DNA from: Alphaproteobacteria bacterium UBA828
Lineage (GTDB): Bacteria > Pseudomonadota > Alphaproteobacteria > UBA828
Direction: 5' to 3'
Assembly (NCBI GenBank): GCA_002296185.1
Contig: DBHM01000001.1
Span: 1 to 12,954, forward strand
DNA: 12,954 nucleotides
The translations under genes and the position numbers were made by a program. The notes beneath the pieces are model-generated. The model made no database searches, was not told where the DNA came from, and saw nothing but the letters and a program-made list of their open reading frames with translations. Positions 1 through 5,599 of the stretch are shown here, piece after piece. How positions within the stretch are numbered: the stretch's first letter is position 1; every line of letters starts with the position of its first letter.

Positions 1-207
1 GCCTTTAAACTTCTTGCTAAAAATCCTCGAGGTGCTTGGACTGGTGATTATGAGGGGAATTTTCTATCTCAGGAAGCTACCGTGAAAGCAAGTGGTGGTG
101 AAAGAGTGGGGTCATTTGAAGCAACGGATAAAGGGGGTATTTGGCATGTTGTCTTTAATATGGCCTGGAGTGGTGGAGGTTGTGAAATTAAATTTAGAGT
201 TGAGTAA
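1..207 (+). CDS. C-terminal fragment of an unrecognised protein
   Basis: Frame 1 is open from the window edge to a TAA at 205-207 and gives 68 residues; the start lies outside the window. The visible part is rich in Gly, Trp and other aromatic residues (GAWTGDYEGNF near residues 11-21, MAWSGGGCEIKFRVE at the end) and alternates polar and hydrophobic residues, as a beta-rich C-terminal domain would. It has a single Cys, and I see no membrane segment in this part. I do not recognise the family and assign no function. It faces nagK, with 77 bases between the two stops. Reading-frame quality looks like real coding sequence, but identification needs the upstream sequence. Confidence 0.6.
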   Translation, partial: AFKLLAKNPRGAWTGDYEGNFLSQEATVKASGGERVGSFEATDKGGIWHVVFNMAWSGGGCEIKFRVE

Positions 208-284
208 TCTTAATTAAAACTTTAGAAAAGATAAAATCCGGAAGAGCATACTTACTTGTTATTAAAATATCAGTTTAATTAATA

Positions 285-1178
285 TCAAGCTAGCCTTGCT
301 GCACCGAGGGCGCTACTGATTTGCCCATGATGCGCTTTCACTATTCTTGTGCTTGTTTTTTCTATAATTGTGAATGGCCTCATTTTTATTGGAATATCAT
401 TATAAATACTTTTAATCTCTGAGAGACCTCCACCCAGTACTATTATATCCGGATCAAGAATATTAACTATCATTGCCAAAGCTCTTGCTAGTCTATCACT
501 ATAAAGTTTTAGTGCTTTGGACGCTAAAGGGTCTCCTTCAATTTCTTTTTTTGTAATCATTTTTGCATCTAAATAATTTCCCGAAAGTTCCTGATAGTCA
601 GTTGATAGCGATTTTCCATTTATCCAGCTTTCGATACAATTACATTTACCGCAGGCACATAGTCTGGAATCTCCATCATCATCTTTTCTCCAGGGCATTG
701 GGATGTGACCCCACTCGCTGCATATACCATGAACCCCGTCTAATACATTGCCATCAAAAACTATTCCTCCGCCAACCCCAGTTCCTAAAGTTGCTCCAAA
801 TACTAATTTTGAATTAGCGCCTGCACCATCGTATGATTCAGAAATTGCAAAACATTTTGCATCATTTGCAATTGAAATTTTGCAATTTGGAAAAGCCTGT
901 CTGAGGTCTGAGCGTAAGTCCTTTCCTACTATCCAAGGTAGGTTAGCAGCACTCAATATATTTCCGTTTAATGATAAGTGGCCAGCTACACTAATCCCAA
1001 GGGAAGCAGTTTTCATGTTTAAATTAGTTTCCAGCGACTCTAGAATTGAAAAAATAGAGGAAAGCAATTCAGAATAATTCTGCGATACAGGAATTTGAGT
1101 TTTTGACAGTAAAATACCATCGCTATTTATAGCGATAGCTGCAATTTTAGATCCGCCAATATCTATACCGATTCTCAT
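285..1178 (-). CDS. nagK: ROK-family sugar kinase, probably N-acetylglucosamine kinase NagK
   Basis: This 297-residue protein has the full ROK kinase signature. The N-terminal phosphate-binding loop is GIDIGGSK (residues 4-11), and ND at 105-106 holds the presumed catalytic Asp106. A glycine-rich GTGVGGG lies at 132-138. EWGH at 155-158 supplies the sugar-contacting Glu and the zinc-ligand His, and a Cys-rich zinc motif (C174, C176, C179, C181, then E183) follows. Length is close to E. coli NagK and Mak (about 300 residues). By family it transfers phosphate from ATP to a hexose in the cytoplasm. GlcNAc is preferred over fructose or glucose because the start codon overlaps the stop of nagA (ATGA at 1175-1178). 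No Shine-Dalgarno sequence precedes the ATG, so translational coupling to nagA is likely. Substrate is inferred from context; ROK specificity is hard to read from sequence. Confidence 0.85.
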   Translation of the reverse strand: MRIGIDIGGSKIAAIAINSDGILLSKTQIPVSQNYSELLSSIFSILESLETNLNMKTASLGISVAGHLSLNGNILSAANLPWIVGKDLRSDLRQAFPNCKISIANDAKCFAISESYDGAGANSKLVFGATLGTGVGGGIVFDGNVLDGVHGICSEWGHIPMPWRKDDDGDSRLCACGKCNCIESWINGKSLSTDYQELSGNYLDAKMITKKEIEGDPLASKALKLYSDRLARALAMIVNILDPDIIVLGGGLSEIKSIYNDIPIKMRPFTIIEKTSTRIVKAHHGQISSALGAARLA

Positions 1179-2341
1179 TCAGAAGAATTCTGGGAGGGTG
1201 ATTTATTGATCAGCCTTCCATTTATCCATGTTTTGGTTGGCTTTAATTCTCTATTTAGGGACACTAAATCTGCGATATAATCAGGTTCTATCATTCCTCT
1301 TCGTTCCCCTTCATTAATGGCACGTGCTGGGTATGTCGATACCATACGTAGAGCTTCATCAATAGGTATTCCTAGTTCTTTGATGCAAAATAGTAATGCT
1401 TTGTCCAACGTTGATAAGGATCCTGCTAGTCCGCCTTTGTCGGTCAAGCAGCGGTTATCTTTTACATGAATTTTTTTCCCACAGGTTTGAAAGGATTTCA
1501 TCGAAGCTAACCCTACAGGTGCCATGGCGTCACTCACAAGAAATAGTTTCCCATTAGGCTTTGCTTTGAGGGCAAGCGATATTGACCTTGTGTCAACATG
1601 AAACCCATCCCCTATTAATCCACACCAAAGATTGTCATTAGTCAAAGCTGCCCCAACAGTTCCAGGTTGCCTTGATCCAAGTTGATCCATTGCGTTAAAA
1701 AGGTGTGTTATTCCAGTAAGGCCATTTCTTGAGGCTTCATCAATAATATCAGGCCCAGCAGAAGTGTGGCCTGCAGAAATAATAATACCAGAAGATTTGA
1801 GTTCTTTTATGTCGCTACTAGAAACGCACTCAGGAGCTAAAGTTACTAATGTCCTTCCGTGTCTACTGGGGTAAATGAAAGGTACAATCGATTTATCATT
1901 ATTTCTTATCCATTTTACATCGTGAATTCCAGCTTTATTAGGATTTAAAAATGGTCCCTCATAATGAATTCCAAGGATACCAGGAATATTTCCTATAGCT
2001 TTATCTATTGCTTCTACGGCTAGCTTCATATTTTCTGTAGGCCCAGAAATAACGGTAGGAAGGATACCTGTTACCCCATGACTTTGTTGGACAGAAGCCA
2101 TCCGTTCAATGGTTTCAAGGTCAGGTTTATCAGAAAACATCATTCCTGCGGACCCATTTACTTGAAGGTCTATAAAACCTGGAGCCAAAATATACTCATG
2201 AAAAATTTTCTTATATATTTCTGGAATAATATTTTTTTGAGGTAAGATAGAGTGAATAAGGCCATTATTATCAATGATAATAGCGTAATTTTTGAGTATT
2301 CCACTACCTGTATAAATTATGTCGCTAATAATTGCTTGCAT
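1175..2341 (-). CDS. nagA: N-acetylglucosamine-6-phosphate deacetylase
   Basis: This 388-residue amidohydrolase hydrolyses GlcNAc-6-P to GlcN-6-P and acetate. The opening PGFIDLQVNG (residues 54-63) has Gln60/Asn62 where many amidohydrolases have HxH, as in the one-metal E. coli-type NagA. The metal ligands and active site are in order: HYEGP with Glu128, SAGHT with His192, THLFNAM with His213, GFHV with His248, and VSDAM with the catalytic Asp271. A small beta domain flanks the barrel at both ends, ending with an ADLV...WINGR strand pair typical of the family. It sits 27 bases after the DUF1499 gene and overlaps nagK by 4 bases, so the three probably form one transcript. No nagB is visible here, so the fate of GlcN-6-P (glycolysis or amino-sugar recycling) cannot be told from this window. 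Confidence 0.95.
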   Translation of the reverse strand: MQAIISDIIYTGSGILKNYAIIIDNNGLIHSILPQKNIIPEIYKKIFHEYILAPGFIDLQVNGSAGMMFSDKPDLETIERMASVQQSHGVTGILPTVISGPTENMKLAVEAIDKAIGNIPGILGIHYEGPFLNPNKAGIHDVKWIRNNDKSIVPFIYPSRHGRTLVTLAPECVSSSDIKELKSSGIIISAGHTSAGPDIIDEASRNGLTGITHLFNAMDQLGSRQPGTVGAALTNDNLWCGLIGDGFHVDTRSISLALKAKPNGKLFLVSDAMAPVGLASMKSFQTCGKKIHVKDNRCLTDKGGLAGSLSTLDKALLFCIKELGIPIDEALRMVSTYPARAINEGERRGMIEPDYIADLVSLNRELKPTKTWINGRLINKSPSQNSSE

Positions 2342-2368
2342 AATTTTTATATGGATAATTTATTATTA

Positions 2369-2770
2369 TTAACCATTTTTGACTTTGAATAAATTTCTAA
2401 GATTTTCCATCCAACGAACCACCCGTTTCTTATTCACTCCAAAATCATAAGAGCCATATTTTGATCTGCTATATATATTCACCGAACAGTAATTATCTTC
2501 GATTTCCAGGATTTCTAAATCTATATAGTCTGGGAAGCGAAAAATTAGACTCCTTTGTAAAAACTCCATCCGACCTTTATCTCTATCTATTTTAAGCAAT
2601 TTAGTCCGTGGCTCACTAGTGGCAATTTTGTATAAGGCATCAATAATGCTATGATTGTCAGTTACAAATACTGGGCTATCATAATTGGATTGCTTGTTTC
2701 CAAGGGATTGAGGGGCAGCGAAGAAGTTATTTGGCGTACCGGGAGGATTTAAATGTTTAAAGTCAATCAT
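2369..2770 (-). CDS. DUF1499 family protein of unknown function
   Basis: This 133-residue protein matches the DUF1499 pattern as I know it. It has a Pro/Asn-rich N-terminus (PPGTPNNFFAAP, residues 9-20) and a QRS...FRFPDY segment at 72-82. The hallmark IYSRSKYGSYDFGVN lies at 99-113, followed by a basic RVVRW helix. There is no clear signal peptide or membrane segment, so it is probably cytosolic, although some family members are membrane-associated. Function is not established for the family. It is the first gene of the presumed DUF1499-nagA-nagK transcript, 27 bases upstream of nagA. The start at 2770 gives the MIDF opening usual for alphaproteobacterial members; no Shine-Dalgarno sequence is visible before it. 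Family assignment is fairly sure, but any role in amino-sugar metabolism is only guilt by position. Confidence 0.8.
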   Translation of the reverse strand: MIDFKHLNPPGTPNNFFAAPQSLGNKQSNYDSPVFVTDNHSIIDALYKIATSEPRTKLLKIDRDKGRMEFLQRSLIFRFPDYIDLEILEIEDNYCSVNIYSRSKYGSYDFGVNKKRVVRWMENLRNLFKVKNG

Positions 2771-2854
2771 ATAATCATGGTAATGTATAATTATATAAAG
2801 GAAAATAATTTTTTTAGGATTATTTGGATTTCTATATAAAGATTAGTATGTGCT
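2771..2854. promoter_or_regulatory. Divergent promoter region between the DUF1499-nagA-nagK transcript and zapE
   Basis: These 84 bases separate two divergent genes and must carry promoters for at least one direction. They are extremely AT-rich. TATAAT occurs on the plus strand at 2786-2791 and on the minus strand at 2795-2790, but neither has a good -35 hexamer at 16-18 bases. The exact promoter elements are therefore not assigned. There is no clear Shine-Dalgarno sequence before either gene and no operator-like palindrome other than simple AT repeats. Confidence 0.35.
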
Positions 2855-3985
2855 ATGAAAATGAAAACTGATAGTAGGGGTCCCAAGATTATTTATCAGG
2901 AGTTAATCGATGGTGGGGAGTTGATTTCTGATTTAAATCAAGCATCTGTAGTTGAGTATTTTGATAGACTATATACTCACATTCTTAATGAAACTTCAGT
3001 TTCTAAGACCTCTTTTATTGGCAGGTTTTTTCGCCCTTCAAATAAATATAGGGATATCCGAGGTATTTATTTGTGGGGTAGCGTTGGGCGAGGAAAAACA
3101 TTTCTTTTAGATCTCTTTTATAACTGCATACCTATAGATCGTAAGCAGAGAGTGCATTATCACAAGTTTATGCAGGATATACATAAAGAAATTAACCTAA
3201 CAAAAGTATCAGGTAATAATAACCCAGATCCATTAGAAAATATAATTCTCCGAATTTCTAATAAGACTAGATTACTATGTTTTGACGAATTTCAAGTTAC
3301 AGACATTGGTGATGCAATGATCCTGGGAAGACTATTTGATGGCCTCATTTCTTCTGGTGTGATTATAGTAATTACTTCAAATAGGGCTCCTGATCTACTT
3401 TACTATGGTGGGATAAATAGAGATCGATTTATGCCTTTTATAGAAACCGTGAAAAATAAAATGAATGTTATAGAACTTTCTGGAGACGGGGATTTTAGAC
3501 AACTATATTTAAAGCAGGCTGATCTATATATGATACCAATATGCGAGAAAAATATTGATTACTTAGGTGCAACTTTTTCTCAGTTAACCGGGCAATCATA
3601 TTTCATACCTGTAGAAATAGAAGTTCAGGGAAGGTTATTAAGGGTCGATAGGGCGGCAAAAGGTGTAGCCTGGTTTACTTTTGATGAGTTGTGCGGAAAA
3701 CCTCTTGGTGCAGCAGATTATTTAGCAGTTCAGTCTTCTTTTCATACAGTCCTTATTGAAGGAGTCCCTCAGATGGGACCTGAGAAAAGGAATGAAGCAA
3801 AACGATTCGTCACGCTTATAGATGTACTTTATGAGAATATGATTAGTCTAGTTATAGTAGCTGATGTAAGGCCGGAAGAGCTGTATCCTAAGGGGACGGG
3901 AAATTTTGAATTTGATAGAACTATCTCGAGATTGAATGAAATGCAATCTGAAGAGTATTTAGCTCATAATTATTCATTTAAATGA
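2855..3985 (+). CDS. zapE: AFG1/ZapE family ATPase (cell division protein ZapE)
   Basis: This 376-residue P-loop ATPase matches the AFG1/ZapE family in order and length. Walker A is GSVGRGKT (residues 75-82), preceded by the typical IYLWG strand. The family-specific HYHKFM follows at 101-106, then Walker B LLCFDEFQVTD (140-150) and a sensor-1 strand VITSNRAP (172-179). In E. coli, ZapE is an ATP-dependent partner of FtsZ that destabilises Z-rings and is needed under low oxygen or high temperature; mitochondrial AFG1 is linked to respiratory-complex quality control. I infer the same general class of role here. The ATG at 2855 is used; a second in-frame ATG at 2861 is possible, and neither has a strong ribosome-binding site. 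It stands alone, without the sdh/mdh genes often found nearby in other alphaproteobacteria, and a terminator-like hairpin follows it. Confidence 0.92.
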   Translation: MKMKTDSRGPKIIYQELIDGGELISDLNQASVVEYFDRLYTHILNETSVSKTSFIGRFFRPSNKYRDIRGIYLWGSVGRGKTFLLDLFYNCIPIDRKQRVHYHKFMQDIHKEINLTKVSGNNNPDPLENIILRISNKTRLLCFDEFQVTDIGDAMILGRLFDGLISSGVIIVITSNRAPDLLYYGGINRDRFMPFIETVKNKMNVIELSGDGDFRQLYLKQADLYMIPICEKNIDYLGATFSQLTGQSYFIPVEIEVQGRLLRVDRAAKGVAWFTFDELCGKPLGAADYLAVQSSFHTVLIEGVPQMGPEKRNEAKRFVTLIDVLYENMISLVIVADVRPEELYPKGTGNFEFDRTISRLNEMQSEEYLAHNYSFK

Positions 3986-4004
3986 TTGGTTATAACTTAG
4001 TATA

Positions 4005-4025
4005 TCAGATTTCTCTGAATTTTTT
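4005..4025 (+). terminator. Possible Rho-independent terminator after zapE
   Basis: A 5-bp stem TCAGA/TCTGA (4005-4009 and 4014-4018) with a 4-base loop TTTC is followed by A and a run of six T (4020-4025). It lies 20 bases after the zapE stop and ends before the ribosome-binding site of the next gene. The layout is right for an intrinsic terminator, but the stem is short and only 40% GC, so termination may be partial. Confidence 0.45.
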
Positions 4026-4042
4026 ACGCTGGGGGCAATTCA

Positions 4043-4915
4043 ATGTTTGATGGTTTTGAAAGTCATATAGTTGATGTAGACGGAGTGAAAATTAATTTAA
4101 AAACTGCTGGTTACGGGCAGCCGGTTTTGTTACTTCATGGTTATCCTCAGAATCATTTTATGTGGCATCGTGTTGCGCCATTTCTAGCTCAACACTTTAC
4201 TGTAGTTGCAAGTGATCTTCGGGGGTATGGAGATTCTGATAAGCCTAAATCAAATCATAGTCATCGAGCCTATAGTAAGAAAGTATCTTCTGAAGAGCAG
4301 GTAGCTCTTATGAAAAAATTAGGGCATGAAAAGTTTGCAGTGATAGGCCATGATAGAGGAGGTCGGGTTGCTCATCGTATGGCGCTTGATTTTCCAGACA
4401 GAATCACACGCTTAGCTGTATTAGATATAGTTCCAACATTGTGGACTTTTGAAAATACAGATATGAACAAGGCCTTAAGTTACTATCATTGGTTTTTTTT
4501 ATCACAGCCTTTTAATTTACCAGAAGTTCTAATTGGGCAGGATTCAAACTTCTTTCTACGTTGGTGTTTAAAGAGTTGGGGCGGGTCACTAGAAATATTT
4601 GATGAAACGGCGCTTAAGGAATATGAGCGTTGCTTTTCGAGCAGTGAGATGATTCATGCTACTTGTGAGGATTATAGGGCTGCTGCTAGCATAGACTTAG
4701 TTGATGATCGTAATGATTTAGATAAAAAGGTTGGGTGTCCTGTGCTAGTGCTATGGGGAAACGATAGTAAAATTAATACTTGGTGTAATGTCGCTGAGGT
4801 TTGGGGGGAGCGTACAATCGACCTTATAAGTGGTGGAATAGAATCCAAGCACTTTCTTGCTGAGGAGAATCCTGATGATGTCACTCGTGCATTGTTCTTT
4901 TTTTTGAGAACTTAA
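4043..4915 (+). CDS. Alpha/beta hydrolase of the fluoroacetate/haloacetate dehalogenase family
   Basis: This 290-residue alpha/beta hydrolase has the catalytic triad Asp104 (in GHDRGGR, 102-108), Asp128 (LDIVPT) and His270. The nucleophile is Asp, as in haloalkane dehalogenases and epoxide hydrolases, not Ser. An oxyanion-side motif HGYPQN lies at 32-37 and DLRGYGDSD at 58-66. Relative to Rhodopseudomonas fluoroacetate dehalogenase as I remember it, the carboxylate-binding Arg105 and Arg108 and the halide-pocket His149, Trp150 and Tyr211 are all in place. That enzyme converts haloacetate to glycolate and halide. The residue before the catalytic His is Lys (ESKHF), where the family usually has Gly. 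Start ATG follows a G-rich GGGGG at 4031-4035. It lies between a possible terminator and a convergent gene, so it is probably monocistronic. Natural substrate is not proved; an epoxide or other haloacid is possible. Confidence 0.85.
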   Translation: MFDGFESHIVDVDGVKINLKTAGYGQPVLLLHGYPQNHFMWHRVAPFLAQHFTVVASDLRGYGDSDKPKSNHSHRAYSKKVSSEEQVALMKKLGHEKFAVIGHDRGGRVAHRMALDFPDRITRLAVLDIVPTLWTFENTDMNKALSYYHWFFLSQPFNLPEVLIGQDSNFFLRWCLKSWGGSLEIFDETALKEYERCFSSSEMIHATCEDYRAAASIDLVDDRNDLDKKVGCPVLVLWGNDSKINTWCNVAEVWGERTIDLISGGIESKHFLAEENPDDVTRALFFFLRT

Positions 4916-4922
4916 AGCTATT

Positions 4923-5477
4923 TTAATTGTTAATCCATGTACGTACAGGTCCGACATCAATATGAATAAAGTCAGATCTTGGGTAATACCCAACGCCCCC
5001 AAGTTTTAAGCTCTTTACAACATCAAAAAGTACTTTGGTTGGCATTGTTCTATGGCGTATATCTATTGCCATGCCAATAGTATGGAGGCTATTGACTGAA
5101 ACATTCTCACTTTTTTTAGCTAGCCAATTATTTGTACTCGAAGATCTAAATCCTGATAGTATATCATACTCAGGTTGTATCTTTGCAGCAGTAGAAATTT
5201 GAAAAAGATGATCAAGAAGTTGGTAAAATATATTGCCAATTTCTCCAGTTCGCCAATCGCGAAGTATATTATCTATACTAATAAGAGCATTTTGCTTATA
5301 ATGACCATTTCTCCAGTATGTAACTGTAATTTCCTCATTAGTCCAAACATGCCTTAAGTTCAGCCAGCGTTCTTTCTTGTCCCAATAATCTGATTCTGCT
5401 ATTGCAGTGCTGTTTCTAACTGATAATGCAACTAGTCCCGAGGTTGCTATAGTTATTAGAAAGTGCCGCCTTCTCAT
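4923..5477 (-). CDS. Tat-exported M15-type peptidase (DUF882, MepK/YcbK-like murein hydrolase)
   Basis: From the ATG at 5477 the product is 184 residues and begins MRRRHFLITIATSG, a twin-arginine signal followed by a hydrophobic stretch and an AIA-ES cleavage site near residue 27. An upstream in-frame ATG at 5525 would add 16 residues before the arginines. I prefer 5477 because it puts the Tat motif at the N-terminus, though neither start has a good Shine-Dalgarno sequence. The C-terminal domain carries the zinc-peptidase motifs SLHTIGMAID (His132 and Asp139) and FIHIDVGPVRTW (His172). These match the Peptidase_M15_2/DUF882 family with its GGVGYY segment. In E. coli the relative MepK cleaves peptidoglycan cross-links, so a periplasmic murein endopeptidase is the likely role. 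It converges on the hydrolase gene with 7 bases between stops. Confidence 0.85.
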   Translation of the reverse strand: MRRRHFLITIATSGLVALSVRNSTAIAESDYWDKKERWLNLRHVWTNEEITVTYWRNGHYKQNALISIDNILRDWRTGEIGNIFYQLLDHLFQISTAAKIQPEYDILSGFRSSSTNNWLAKKSENVSVNSLHTIGMAIDIRHRTMPTKVLFDVVKSLKLGGVGYYPRSDFIHIDVGPVRTWINN

Positions 5478-5596
5478 GTTGATTGGCAATAAAGATAGTT
5501 TATGCTGGGGGCATTTTTTATGCATTATTTTTATAGGATTACAAATACTGAAGAAATAGCCAAGCTTTGTTTTTTATATTTAGCACGGAGGAAAAG
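5478..5596. promoter_or_regulatory. Divergent promoter region between the M15 peptidase gene and gor
   Basis: These 119 bases must hold the promoters for gor and, on the other strand, for the peptidase gene. A weak plus-strand candidate is TTGATT (5479-5484), a 16-base spacer, then TATGCT (5501-5506). Short ATGC/GCAT repeats around a G5 run (5502-5523) could fold into small hairpins. No convincing operator is seen. The last part carries the gor Shine-Dalgarno GGAGG at 5587-5591. Confidence 0.3.
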
Positions 5597-5599
5597 TTG
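5587..5599 (+). promoter_or_regulatory. Ribosome-binding site that sets a TTG start for gor
   Basis: GGAGG at 5587-5591 is followed by five bases (AAAAG) and then TTG at 5597-5599. An earlier in-frame TTG at 5567 has no Shine-Dalgarno sequence and would place GGAGG inside the coding region. No ATG start is available upstream of the FAD-binding strand. The TTG at 5597 gives an N-terminus of MSDFNLLIIGAGSGG, normal for the family. Confidence 0.75.

Noticed and set aside
210..282. Imperfect inverted repeat TTAATTAAAAC (210-220) and GTTTAATTAA (273-282) between the convergent genes
   Set aside because: Pure AT arms separated by 52 bases; expected by chance in such AT-rich sequence and no T-run tail.
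563..1077. Plus-strand open frames opposite nagK
   Set aside because: Antisense shadows of a gene with complete ROK motifs; no ribosome-binding site and low-complexity translations.
4672..5002. Minus-strand open frames over the end of the hydrolase gene and the convergent junction
   Set aside because: They overlap well-supported coding sequence, have no recognisable motifs and no ribosome-binding site.
5502..5523. ATGC/GCAT/ATGC arms around a G5 run upstream of gor
   Set aside because: Four-bp arms only; could be chance, and no known regulator site matches.
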